Source of the DNA: Thiobacillus sp.
GTDB taxonomy: Bacteria; Pseudomonadota; Gammaproteobacteria; Burkholderiales; Thiobacillaceae
Reading direction: 5' to 3'
NCBI GenBank assembly: GCA_019459325.1
Contig: JAIBFA010000108.1
Coordinates: forward strand, 33,752-97,751
Length of the DNA stretch: 64,000 nt
This document shows, piece after piece, positions 36,525 through 45,776 of this stretch (within the stretch, counting starts at the first letter, position 1; each line of letters starts with the position of its first letter). The notes under the pieces were generated by a model. That model was not told the DNA's origin and ran no database searches. It saw only the letters and a program-made list of their open reading frames with translations. A program made the position numbers and the translations under genes.

Positions 36525-39219
36525 GGCGCCGACCTCGTTCGACTGGGATACCGTCCATGCGCTGGAGCGCGCGACCATCCGCGAGCCAGACGGCCACCAC
36601 GACGGACCCGAGCGACCGCTGACGGGGCTGGCGTTTTCCGGCGGCGGCATCCGCAGCGCCACCTTCAATCTGGGGGTCACCCAGGCGCTGGCCGAACTCA
36701 GGCTGCTGCGGCAATTCGATTACCTGTCGTGCGTGTCGGGCGGCGGCTACATCGGCGGCTGGCTGTCGGCCTTCATCCATCTCAAATGCAACGGCCGCGT
36801 CGAGGACGCCGAGCCGCAGCTGCAAACCGGCGGCAGCGAAAATTCCGCGATCCGTTTCCTGCGCAGCTACAGCAATTACCTCACGCCCCAGGCCAGCTTC
36901 TTTTCCGCCGACACGCTGACCGCGGTGGCCACTTACCTGCGCAACCTCTACCTCAACCTCACTCTGCTGCTGCTGGCGCTCGGTGGATTGCTTTTGCTGC
37001 CGCGGCTGCTGGTGTGGTTCGTCCGCTGGCTCACCGGCTGGGAAGGCGCCCACGCCGCCGCCGACGCCAGGCTGCTGCCGCTGTTTGGTGGCGGCATCCT
37101 GTGTATCGTCATTGCCATGCTGTTCATCGGCCTCAACCTGGGCAGCCGTGGCGCATTCAAAAGCCGGCCGTTCTATACCCGCCAGTCCGGCGTGCTCTTG
37201 CTGGTGGTGCTGCCCGCGCTGCTGTCGGCCTGGCTGATTGCCTATGGCTTCTATGCCGGGGCAGAACACCTGGACCGGATTTCGCTCGGCGGCTGGGTGC
37301 TGTGGGGCATGCTGATCTATGTGCCGCCCTGGCTGGTGGGCTGGGCGCTGGGCCGGTTTCTCGGCCGCCGCACGCGCGACCAGCCGCAATTCACCCCTGG
37401 CCACGTCGTCGCCATGGCCGGCTACGCCCTGCTGGCGGGCGCACTGGGCGGCCTGCTGTTCGCCGCGTTTGCCGAGGTAACGGAATTCATTCGGCAGGTA
37501 GGCAAGGGTTACAGCGGCTCCTGGATCGCCTCGGCACTCGCCACCGCCCTGCTGCTGAAGTTCTACGCGCTCACGGTGGTGGGGCATATCGGTCTGATGG
37601 GGCGTTATTTCTCGCACGACTCGCGCGAATGGTGGTCGCGTCTCGGCGGCTGGGTGTTGCTGGTCTCGCTGGTGTGGGCCACCCTGTTCAGCATCGTCTT
37701 TATCGCGCCGGCCTTTTTCCGCTGGGCACCGGAGGCCTTCGTCGCCGCGGGCGGACTGACCTGGGTGCTGTCGACGATCACCGGCGTGCTCCTCGGGCGC
37801 GGCGGAAAAACCGCAGGCGACATCCGCAACACCTGGCGCGATCGCGCCGCCCAGGTAATGCCCTATGTCTTCATCGTCGGCTTGCTGGGCCTGCTCTCGT
37901 TCGGCCTGCATCAATTGTTGATGCTGCCGGTGTTCTGCAACGGATGCGAAGACCATGTCCGGACCTCCACGCAGTTCATGTCCGTGCTCTACCAGGAGTC
38001 CGACAATTTCCAGAGCGCCGATATTGTCTGGGTGGCGCTGCTGTGCGCCGGCAGCCTGGCTGCCGCTGCTGCGCTGGCGTGGCGCGTCGACGTCAACCTG
38101 TTCTCGATCTATCACTTCTACCGCCAGCGCCTGGTGCGCTGCTATCTCGGGGCCTCGCGCTGCAAGCTGCGCGTGCCGCACCCGTTCACCGGCTTCGACC
38201 CGCGCGACGACCTCAAGCTGGCCGACCTGTGCAGCCAGCCGCTCGGCAAACCGCAGTGCCAGCGCCCCTACCCCATCCACAATACCGCGATGAACCTGGT
38301 CGCCGGCAAGCAGCTCGCGTGGCAGGAACGGCGCGCCGCCGCGTTCGCCTTCACGCCCATGGCGTCCGGCTACAGCTTCATTCTGCCCGACGAAAAGGGC
38401 CAGCTGCTCAGCCATTACCGCCCCACCGCCGAGTACATGGAAGGCGTGTGGATGGGCTCGGCGATGGCGATCTCGGGCGCCGCCGCCTGCCCCAACATGG
38501 GCTACCACAGCTCGCCCGCGCTGACCTTCCTGATGACCGTGTTCAACGTCCGGCTCGGTCACTGGAGCCCCAACCCGGCCAACGAAAATCACTGGACCCA
38601 GCACGATCCGCCATTCGGCGGCATCTATCTGCTGAGCGAACTGTTCGGCCGCACCCAGCATAGTTCGCCGTTCGTCTACCTGTCCGACGGCGGTCATTTC
38701 GAGAACCTCGGCATCTACGAACTGGTGCGGCGGCGTTGCGCCTGCATCGTCGCCATCGACGCCGGCGAGGATGGCAAGAGCCATTTCGAGGACCTCGGCA
38801 ACGCCATTCGCAAGTGCTACGCCGACTTCGGCGTGGTCATCGACGTCCATGCCGAAGACCTGGAGGACGGCTATTCCGCCGTCGGACGCGTGATCTATCC
38901 GCCCCCTGCCGGCAGTTCGGAAGCGCCGACCGAAGCCTGCCTGATCTACCTCAAGCCGCGCCTCACCGGAAGCGAGCCCGCCGACCTGCTGAACTACAAG
39001 TGCACCCATCCCGGGTTTCCGCACGAATCCACGGCCGACCAGTGGTTCGACGAATCGCAGTTCGAAAGCTACCGCAAGCTGGGGCATCACATCGGCAAGG
39101 CCGTGTTCGAGGCTGCACTGATCGAGGCTATCCAGCGTCAGGAGATGGCCGGCGACAGCGGACCGATCCTGCCGTGGATCTGCGAAATCCTGCGCGAGCG
39201 GCGCGATGAACCGGCTTGA
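36517..39219 (+). CDS. Large multi-pass membrane patatin-like phospholipase
   Basis: A 900-residue protein with a split patatin domain. The N-terminus has the oxyanion loop SGGGIRSATFNLG (about 41-53) and the nucleophile in SCVSGGGYIGGW (Ser74). The acid of the Ser-Asp dyad is in LSDGGHFENLGIYEL (Asp724). Between them, residues about 149-540 form roughly ten membrane helices, an unusual insertion. The nucleophile motif reads S-G-G-G where many patatins have G-x-S-x-G. It likely hydrolyses membrane lipids, perhaps at the inner membrane. It overlaps the amidase gene and precedes a run of cytochrome genes. Confidence 0.85.
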   Translation: MAEAPTSFDWDTVHALERATIREPDGHHDGPERPLTGLAFSGGGIRSATFNLGVTQALAELRLLRQFDYLSCVSGGGYIGGWLSAFIHLKCNGRVEDAEPQLQTGGSENSAIRFLRSYSNYLTPQASFFSADTLTAVATYLRNLYLNLTLLLLALGGLLLLPRLLVWFVRWLTGWEGAHAAADARLLPLFGGGILCIVIAMLFIGLNLGSRGAFKSRPFYTRQSGVLLLVVLPALLSAWLIAYGFYAGAEHLDRISLGGWVLWGMLIYVPPWLVGWALGRFLGRRTRDQPQFTPGHVVAMAGYALLAGALGGLLFAAFAEVTEFIRQVGKGYSGSWIASALATALLLKFYALTVVGHIGLMGRYFSHDSREWWSRLGGWVLLVSLVWATLFSIVFIAPAFFRWAPEAFVAAGGLTWVLSTITGVLLGRGGKTAGDIRNTWRDRAAQVMPYVFIVGLLGLLSFGLHQLLMLPVFCNGCEDHVRTSTQFMSVLYQESDNFQSADIVWVALLCAGSLAAAAALAWRVDVNLFSIYHFYRQRLVRCYLGASRCKLRVPHPFTGFDPRDDLKLADLCSQPLGKPQCQRPYPIHNTAMNLVAGKQLAWQERRAAAFAFTPMASGYSFILPDEKGQLLSHYRPTAEYMEGVWMGSAMAISGAAACPNMGYHSSPALTFLMTVFNVRLGHWSPNPANENHWTQHDPPFGGIYLLSELFGRTQHSSPFVYLSDGGHFENLGIYELVRRRCACIVAIDAGEDGKSHFEDLGNAIRKCYADFGVVIDVHAEDLEDGYSAVGRVIYPPPAGSSEAPTEACLIYLKPRLTGSEPADLLNYKCTHPGFPHESTADQWFDESQFESYRKLGHHIGKAVFEAALIEAIQRQEMAGDSGPILPWICEILRERRDEPA

Positions 39220-39277
39220 AAGCACCGCATCCTTGACTAAGGTTCAGGGCAGTCTGTCCTGCCCACAGGAGAGCACC

Positions 39278-41839
39278 ATGAAGACATCGATCTGGCTGGG
39301 CATCTTCAGCATCGCCACCCTGGCCGCACTGGCCTGGCTCGCTCATCAGCCCGACACCGCGCGCGCCACCCTGGTGCCGGCAGCCGTGACGGTACCCAGC
39401 GTAGCCACTGCAGTCGAGCCGCTTCCGGTTTCCTCGTACACCGACGCCGGTTTCCACGAAGCCGAAGCCGGCCTCTCGCCCTCGGCGCGCGCCGGGCGCG
39501 AAATCTGGTTCAAGGCCACGGCCGGCAACGCGCGCTTCCACACCTATACCTTCCAGCAGCGCGTCACTGCGCTGATCGACTGGTACGGCGTGCTGCGCGG
39601 TGACGCGCGCGACACCCGCTTCAAGACCTGGGGGCTGATCAACGACCCGGGCTGCTGCACGCCGGGCTCCGACGGCTGCCCGGCCAAAAGCGTCGAGGAA
39701 ACCTACGGCTTCGACTGGTGCCCCGGCGACGAGACGCTGCTGAAATTCGTCGGCAAGCCGGGCTATCGCGACCCGGCTTGCGACTTCAAGGACGCCAGCG
39801 CCGCCGCCAGCGACCCCGACGGTCACCAGCAAGGCCGCGAGGACAGCTGCAACCTGGCTTTCGGCACCTCCACCGGTGCGCTCGGCTTCCGCAAATTCCC
39901 CAATCCGCGCTTCGACGCGGCGGTGTGGAAGCAGGTCAACGGCCGCCTCGGCAGCTGGGAAGGATACAACCGCAAACTATCGAACGACCCGGCCCGCGCC
40001 GATTTCAAGATGCGCAAGCTCGCCGACGCTTCGATCGAGCCGCCCTTCCTGATCGGCACCGCCTGCGCTTCGTGCCACGTTGCCTTCAACCCCGCCAAGC
40101 CTCCGGCGGACCCCGAACATCCCAAGTGGGAGAACCTCTCAGGCCTGGTCGGCAACCAGTACATCCGCGTCTCCGAAATCCTCATCTCCGGCATGCCGCA
40201 CGACGACCTGCTGTGGCAGATCTTCGCCCACGCCCGCCCCGGCACCTCCGACACCTCGGCGATCCCCAACGACCAGGTCAACAATGCGGGCACCATCAAT
40301 GCGCTGATCAACACCGCGCAGCGTCCCACCTTCGCGGGCGAGAAGGTCAACCGCTGGCGCAAGGCCGCGGCGTGCCCGGCGGGGGCGAAGGAAGCGACGT
40401 GCTGGTGCGAACCCGGCAAGCCCGGCAAGTGCTGGGAAAAAAGCATCAAAGCCGAAACCGTCCATCACATACTCAAGGGCGGCGGCGACTCGATCGGCGC
40501 GCTCGGCGCGATCCAGCGCGTGTACTTCAACATCGGCTCGTGTGCCGAGCAGTGCTGGGTCAACCACCTCACCGACCTGCGCCAGCTCGACCCGCAGGCG
40601 CGCAACTTCGGCCAGACGCCGTTCGACATCGGCCAGTGCCGGCGCGACTGCCCCAACTTCCGCGCGGTGGAAGACCGCCTGCAGAACATCCTCGACTTCT
40701 TCCTCACCGCACCGGAGGGCCATGCCGTCGACCTGATCGAGGCGCGCGCCAACCAGCGGGACACGCCTTACGCTCAAGCGGAACTGGTGCGCGACCTCGA
40801 AAGCCATTTCGGCCAGGATGCGGTATCGCGCGGCCAGCAGGTGTTCGTCGCCAATTGCGCGCGCTGCCATTCCAGCGGCAAGCCGCCGTTCGAGGCCGTC
40901 GATTTTCGCGCCATCGACAGCAAAACCGGCCTGCGCGCCGACTGGCTGGGCAACGACGTGCCGACCCCGGTCACCGAAATCGGCACCTACCGCTGCCGTT
41001 CGCTACACTCCAACCATATGCGCGGCCACGTCTGGGAGCAGTTCGCCAACGAGGACTACCACGCGCGCAAGACCGTCTCCGGAATCCTCGAGCCGCACGA
41101 AGGCGGGCGCGGCTATTACCGCAACGTCTCGCTGGTGAACCTGTGGGCGCACGCGCCCTTCCTGCACAACAACTCGGTCGGCCCCGAGCTGTGCGGCTGG
41201 GACGGCGACAAGGCGAATTCCTACGAGCTCTACCGCTCCAGTTACGTCGACACGACCCAGCCCGGCAACCCGCCGCTGTCGCAGGACAAACAGCCGGCCT
41301 GCTGGGCTTACGACCCTTCGGTCGACGGCCGTTTCAAGCTCTATGTCGCCTCGATGCAGGATCTGCTCAATCCGTCCAGGCGCATCCCCAAGGCGACCAA
41401 GGTCGACCAGGACATCGTGCTCGACATCGGTCCGCGCATCTTCGACGGCAAGGAAGAAAAACGCCTGGTCGGCTTCACCGTGCGGGTGCCGGCCGGCGCC
41501 ACCGCGGGCAACGTCGGCAACTTCCGCCACAAGGATTTCATCGTCGACCTGGTGCACGCCAAGCTCAAACCCAAGGAACTCGAAGCGCGGCTCGCCACCG
41601 TGCTGCCCGCGAGCGACGCCAAAAAACTCGCCGCTGAAATGCAGACCATCGGCAAGGCCATCGTCTCCGATCCGGATCGGCTGATCGAGGTGGTGAAAGA
41701 GGCGCGCGCCCGTACCCCCGCGCTGTGGCAGGTCTATTCGTCGTGCAGTGCTGAGATCGAGAACGACGGCCATCGCTTCGGCGAGGACCTGTCCGACGCC
41801 GACAAGAATGCACTGATCGCCTTTCTGGCGACGCTGTAA
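39278..41839 (+). CDS. Exported dihaem c-type cytochrome, large uncharacterised type
   Basis: The 853-residue protein starts at 39278 (AGGAGA upstream) with a signal/anchor (MKTSIWLGIFSIATLAALAWL). It has two haem c sites: CASCH at Cys263 and CARCH at Cys527. Other cysteine-rich stretches (NDPGCCTPGSDGCP, CWCEPGKPGKCW, CAEQCW, CRRDCP) may form disulfides. RYCRSLHSNHMRGHVW-like and HAPFLHNNSVGPELCGW segments recall the distal region of dihaem peroxidase/oxygenase families. It is probably periplasmic and takes part in electron transfer or oxidation. The enzyme class is not recognised with certainty. Confidence 0.75.
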   Translation: MKTSIWLGIFSIATLAALAWLAHQPDTARATLVPAAVTVPSVATAVEPLPVSSYTDAGFHEAEAGLSPSARAGREIWFKATAGNARFHTYTFQQRVTALIDWYGVLRGDARDTRFKTWGLINDPGCCTPGSDGCPAKSVEETYGFDWCPGDETLLKFVGKPGYRDPACDFKDASAAASDPDGHQQGREDSCNLAFGTSTGALGFRKFPNPRFDAAVWKQVNGRLGSWEGYNRKLSNDPARADFKMRKLADASIEPPFLIGTACASCHVAFNPAKPPADPEHPKWENLSGLVGNQYIRVSEILISGMPHDDLLWQIFAHARPGTSDTSAIPNDQVNNAGTINALINTAQRPTFAGEKVNRWRKAAACPAGAKEATCWCEPGKPGKCWEKSIKAETVHHILKGGGDSIGALGAIQRVYFNIGSCAEQCWVNHLTDLRQLDPQARNFGQTPFDIGQCRRDCPNFRAVEDRLQNILDFFLTAPEGHAVDLIEARANQRDTPYAQAELVRDLESHFGQDAVSRGQQVFVANCARCHSSGKPPFEAVDFRAIDSKTGLRADWLGNDVPTPVTEIGTYRCRSLHSNHMRGHVWEQFANEDYHARKTVSGILEPHEGGRGYYRNVSLVNLWAHAPFLHNNSVGPELCGWDGDKANSYELYRSSYVDTTQPGNPPLSQDKQPACWAYDPSVDGRFKLYVASMQDLLNPSRRIPKATKVDQDIVLDIGPRIFDGKEEKRLVGFTVRVPAGATAGNVGNFRHKDFIVDLVHAKLKPKELEARLATVLPASDAKKLAAEMQTIGKAIVSDPDRLIEVVKEARARTPALWQVYSSCSAEIENDGHRFGEDLSDADKNALIAFLATL

Positions 41840-41850
41840 GGGAGACCATC

Positions 41851-42723
41851 ATGAAACCCCACATGCTTCTTCTCGCCGCCGCGTTCATTCTGCCGGTGTC
41901 GGGCTGCGACAAAATCAGCGGCTGGTTTGCCGGCAAGCCCGACATCGCATTCGCGCCCTACGGCGACGACTACGCCAGCAAACCCGATCTTGCGCAGGTC
42001 GAGTACGACCACCCCATCGCGCTGCAGGAACTCGTCAAGATCACGCCCAAATACCTCGCCAGCCTGAATCAGGAAGAACTCGACCAACTGTATGCGCGGC
42101 TCGGCTCGGGACCCATCCCGGACGGTCCGTTCGACGGCGAAATCGTGTTTCCGCGCGGCAGCTCGGGCAAGCTGCGCGCCGCCGAGATCATCGGCGGGCT
42201 CAAGGGCCTGGGGGTGAACTTCAAGGGCAAGATGCTCGAGACCGCGGGCGAAGCCCTGTGGAAAGGCAAGGTGTTCTACCGCGACCAGAAAGTGCTGCGC
42301 AACCGCATCCAGGACCTCGCCGTGCTGCGCCCGGTGATCGGTCCCGGCGACATTCCGAAGATCGACGTCGATGGCCGCGACGCCTGGCTGCTGTTCCCGG
42401 CCAAACTCTACTGCGGGCAAAGCCTGATCGACTCGCGCCGCGAATCCATCATCATCGACTACGCCTTCACCGACGAAATCCGCGGCTATCGCGAGAAACC
42501 CGATTTCCTCGCCGGACGCCGCGGCCTCAAGGTACGCGACGAAATCCGCATGGTGCGGCCCGGTCTGTATCTCGGCCGCGCCTACATGGACCACGCCTTC
42601 ATCCTCAATTTCGTGCTCACCAACAAGGAGGTCGACAAGGCCGGGCGCGCCGAATTCGAGATTGGCCAAGTACGCGACGAGTGCTGGCCCGGCACGCAAA
42701 AGCGGGTGCTGGCGACGCGCTGA
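41851..42723 (+). CDS. Hypothetical lipoprotein in the cytochrome cluster
   Basis: A 290-residue protein with a lipoprotein signal (MKPHMLLLAAAFILPVSGCDK; lipobox VSGC, Cys19). The mature chain has no known domain that I recognise. It contains IPDGPFDGEIVFPRGSSGK and YLGRAYMDHAFILNFVLTNKE and few cysteines. It starts 11 bases after the first cytochrome and ends 6 bases before the next, so it belongs to that operon and may dock the cytochromes at the outer membrane. Confidence 0.75.
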   Translation: MKPHMLLLAAAFILPVSGCDKISGWFAGKPDIAFAPYGDDYASKPDLAQVEYDHPIALQELVKITPKYLASLNQEELDQLYARLGSGPIPDGPFDGEIVFPRGSSGKLRAAEIIGGLKGLGVNFKGKMLETAGEALWKGKVFYRDQKVLRNRIQDLAVLRPVIGPGDIPKIDVDGRDAWLLFPAKLYCGQSLIDSRRESIIIDYAFTDEIRGYREKPDFLAGRRGLKVRDEIRMVRPGLYLGRAYMDHAFILNFVLTNKEVDKAGRAEFEIGQVRDECWPGTQKRVLATR

Positions 42724-42729
42724 CGCGCC

Positions 42730-44289
42730 ATGAGACCAGGCTGGCTCACACTCATGATCGCCGCCGCTTTGAACGTATCGATCCCGGCGCAGGCCGAGAA
42801 CGACCTGCCGCCGGTCGGGCGCTCGCGCTTCGACCAGCTGATCGGCCACGCGCCCGTGCCCTACCCGTTTTCCCGGTTGCTGCACACGATCGACCGCCAG
42901 ATGCTGACCGATGCCGGCGGCCTGCCACCCTTGAAGGTGACGCTGATCCCGCTCGGCCGTTCGCTGCAACGCGAGGCCGGGGCGCCGGATTATTTCCACT
43001 TTCCGCGTGTGATCGCCGCCGCCGACGGCATCAGCAAGCCGGGCATTCCTCCCCTGAAAGACCGGCTATTCCTCGGCTTTCACGAAAAGGGCGCGGTCAT
43101 CGAGGTCATCAGCTACAACGATGCGGCCGGACGCTTCGAATTCCAGGTGGTGCGCAATTACCAACAAGGCAAAACGCCGCAGGTGTTCTATGCGCGGCGC
43201 AGCCTGTGCCTCGCCTGCCACCAGAATGCCGCGCCGATTTTCGCCCGCCCGCTATGGGACGAAACGCCGGCCAATCCGGCCATTGCCGCCCGATTAAAAC
43301 AGATGCGCCTGGATTTCTACGGCGTCAAACTGAGCGGTACCGACATCGCGTATTTCATCGACACGGCGACCGACCGTGCCAATCTGTTCCCGGTCTGGCA
43401 GGTGCTGTGGCAGCAGGGCTGCGGCGCGGGCGAGGCCGGCGACCGCTGCCGCCTGGAGGCGTTTGCTGCCGCCCTGGATTACGCGCGCCATGGCACGCTC
43501 CCCGCGCCGAACATTCTGCTCACGCTGGATCGCAGCTGGAAAACCCATTGGCCGCGCGGCCTTGCCATCCCCAATCCCGACCTGCCCAACCGCGACCCGC
43601 TCGCCGCGCTGCCCGATGCTTCGCACGACCCCCTGCTGCTGCGCCCGCCGCTCGAAACCTGGAAGGCACCGGACAAGACCGCCTTCGTTGTCGGGTTGGC
43701 AGGGATGCTCGACGTCCACGCTGCGCAGCAGCTGAAAGCGGCCGACCTGACTGCTCCGCTCGAGCGCTTGCGCGTGCGAGGCGCATTTTCCGTCCTTCCG
43801 TTCCGCCACGCGCTGCTCGACGACCTGCTGGCCGAACTCGGCAAGCCACGCCGGACCCGCCTGGCCAGCCTGCCATCGGCGCGCATGGAGCCCGCATCCG
43901 CCGCAGTCGACGCCGGCCCGCTCGTTGCGCCCTTCCGCACCCACTGCGCCAGCTGCCACGACACCACGCTGCCGCACCCGCCCAACTTCCTGCACGGCCG
44001 TTCGGTCGACGCCAACCTCGATCACTGCGCCGAGCGCATATTCGTGCGCCTCAGCATGGCCGGCATACCGGAAGCTTCGCGCAGCAAGCCGCCGATGCCG
44101 CCCGCCGCTGCGCTCGCCAGCCGCGGCATCGACCCTGCGCACTGGGCCATCTCGCCCGAACTCGACGTCCTGAAACGCCTGGCTGCCAGCCGCCTGCGCG
44201 GCCAGGATCCGGCCAGCCTGCTACGGCGGCCCTACGCGCAATTGCGGCCCTGCCTGCCATCCTCTTCGTATGCGGAGCGGGCACGATGA
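42730..44289 (+). CDS. Exported dihaem cytochrome c-like protein
   Basis: A 519-residue protein with a signal peptide (MRPGWLTLMIAAALNVSIPAQAEN). It has two haem c sites, CLACH at Cys160 and CASCH at Cys406. The sequence between them (TATDRANLFPVWQVLW and similar) fits no family I can name. It probably acts in the periplasm as an electron-transfer partner for the neighbouring oxidases. It starts 6 bases after the lipoprotein gene and its stop overlaps the next ATG by 4 bases (ATGA). Confidence 0.72.
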   Translation: MRPGWLTLMIAAALNVSIPAQAENDLPPVGRSRFDQLIGHAPVPYPFSRLLHTIDRQMLTDAGGLPPLKVTLIPLGRSLQREAGAPDYFHFPRVIAAADGISKPGIPPLKDRLFLGFHEKGAVIEVISYNDAAGRFEFQVVRNYQQGKTPQVFYARRSLCLACHQNAAPIFARPLWDETPANPAIAARLKQMRLDFYGVKLSGTDIAYFIDTATDRANLFPVWQVLWQQGCGAGEAGDRCRLEAFAAALDYARHGTLPAPNILLTLDRSWKTHWPRGLAIPNPDLPNRDPLAALPDASHDPLLLRPPLETWKAPDKTAFVVGLAGMLDVHAAQQLKAADLTAPLERLRVRGAFSVLPFRHALLDDLLAELGKPRRTRLASLPSARMEPASAAVDAGPLVAPFRTHCASCHDTTLPHPPNFLHGRSVDANLDHCAERIFVRLSMAGIPEASRSKPPMPPAAALASRGIDPAHWAISPELDVLKRLAASRLRGQDPASLLRRPYAQLRPCLPSSSYAERAR

Positions 44290-45767
44290 GCACGCATGAA
44301 GCCAGCTGCTCCGGCTGCCGCTTCTTTCTGTGGTCGCTCGTCGCGCTGATCGCGCTCGGCGCGCTGGGCGCCGCGATCCGTTTCCTGCCCGACCGTCCCG
44401 TCGTCTACGACGATCCGGTCGAGCACTTCAAGTACGGTTCCACTGGCGGCGAGCGCAACATGGGTTTCCCTTACTGGCTGTTCCAGGTGCTGCCCGAGGT
44501 CTGCCCCGACCTGCTGCCGGGCAAGGGCTATGAATCGCTCGGCTTCATTTTCGAGCCCGGGCGCGACCTGCCGGTCGGCATGTCGAAACGGCGGCATCTC
44601 GGCATCGACCGCGTCTTCCTCAACTGTGCGGTGTGCCACACCGCCACCGTGCGCACTGCGCCCATCGCCCGGCCCATGCTGGTCGCCGGCATGCCTGCCA
44701 ACCAGCTCGATCTGATGGGCTTCCAGAAATTCGTCCAGGCCTGCGTCAACGATCGCCGCTTCACCCCCGCTCAGGTGGTGCCGCGCATCGAGGAAAAGGC
44801 GGGCGACCTCGGCCTGCTCGACAAGGCGGTCATCTACCCGCTCGGCATCCACCTCATGCGCGACGGCGTCGCCGGCCTGCTGGGCCGTCTGCGCTTCATC
44901 CATCTGCAGTCCGACTGGGGGCCGGGGCGGGTCGACACCTTCAATTCGGCGAAGGCGATTTTCGGCGTGCCCTTCGAGCAACTGTCGCCGGACGAACTCG
45001 TCGGCGTATCGGATTTTCCAGCGATCTGGAACCAGGGCAAGAAACAGAGCATGCAGCTGCACTGGGACGGCAACAACAGCCGCGTCGAGGAACGCAATCT
45101 GTCGGCCGCTTTCGGCACCGGCGCCACGCCGAGGCTCATCGACCACGCCGCCATCGCCCGCATCGAGGCATGGATCGCCACCGCCGCACCGCCCGCCTTC
45201 GACAAGTACTATCCCATCGACCCTGCCCGCGCCGCGCGCGGCAAGGCGCTCTACCTGCAGACCTGCGCCGCCTGCCACGGCAGAAGCGGCAGCGATTTTT
45301 CCGGCGAATACGTCGGCACCGTCACGCCGATCGGCGAGATCGGCACCGATCGCGGGCGCCTCGATTCCTACACGCTACAGCTCGCGCAGAACCAGGGCAT
45401 GCTGTATTCGGCCAACCCGGATCGCCGCTTCCGCCACTTCCGCAAGACCTGGGGCTACGCCAACGCGCCGCTCGACGGCATCTGGCTGCGCGCGCCCTAT
45501 CTGCACAACGGCTCGGTGCCCACGCTGTGGGACCTGCTGCAACCCGCCGCGCAGCGGCCGCAGCGCTTCTATCGCGGCAACGACCTCTACGACCCGAAGC
45601 ATCTCGGTTTCGTCGCCGACCAGCCCGAGAGCCAGGGCAAGCCCCTGTTCGCTTTCGACACCCGCATCGCCGGCAACGGCAACGCCGGCCACGAAGGCGC
45701 AGCCTACGGCACCGCACTGCCGGATGCCGACAAGTGGGCGCTGCTGGAATACCTGAAGACGTTTTAG
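44286..45767 (+). CDS. Membrane-anchored dihaem cytochrome, RoxA/peroxidase-like
   Basis: The 493-residue protein has an N-terminal membrane anchor (FFLWSLVALIALGALGAAI) and haem sites CAVCH (Cys114) and CAACH (Cys327). Close to the second it has EIGTDRGRLDSYT and further on LDGIWLRAPYLHNGSVPTLWDLL. This last block is characteristic of the dihaem peroxidase-like group that includes rubber oxygenase RoxA. The next gene is a paralogue with the same layout. The frame is open far upstream, but the ATG at 44286 overlapping the previous stop is the evident start. Whether it is a peroxidase, an oxygenase or a carrier is open. Confidence 0.78.
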   Translation: MSTHEASCSGCRFFLWSLVALIALGALGAAIRFLPDRPVVYDDPVEHFKYGSTGGERNMGFPYWLFQVLPEVCPDLLPGKGYESLGFIFEPGRDLPVGMSKRRHLGIDRVFLNCAVCHTATVRTAPIARPMLVAGMPANQLDLMGFQKFVQACVNDRRFTPAQVVPRIEEKAGDLGLLDKAVIYPLGIHLMRDGVAGLLGRLRFIHLQSDWGPGRVDTFNSAKAIFGVPFEQLSPDELVGVSDFPAIWNQGKKQSMQLHWDGNNSRVEERNLSAAFGTGATPRLIDHAAIARIEAWIATAAPPAFDKYYPIDPARAARGKALYLQTCAACHGRSGSDFSGEYVGTVTPIGEIGTDRGRLDSYTLQLAQNQGMLYSANPDRRFRHFRKTWGYANAPLDGIWLRAPYLHNGSVPTLWDLLQPAAQRPQRFYRGNDLYDPKHLGFVADQPESQGKPLFAFDTRIAGNGNAGHEGAAYGTALPDADKWALLEYLKTF

Positions 45768-45776
45768 GAGCCCGCC

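Noticed and set aside
35685..39219. Type VI secretion effector pair (amidase and phospholipase)
   Set aside because: No VgrG, PAAR, Hcp or immunity gene is nearby, and the patatin is a multi-pass membrane protein; kept only as a weak alternative.
36460..39225. 921-codon open frame antisense to the patatin gene
   Set aside because: It mirrors the patatin gene in high-GC DNA and has composition (His, Gln, Arg-rich) typical of antisense shadows, while the plus frame has clear patatin motifs.
42258..44285. Long N-terminal extension of the cytochrome frame ending at 45767
   Set aside because: It overlaps two supported genes in another frame and reads as Arg/Pro-rich noise; the ATG at 44286 overlaps the previous stop.
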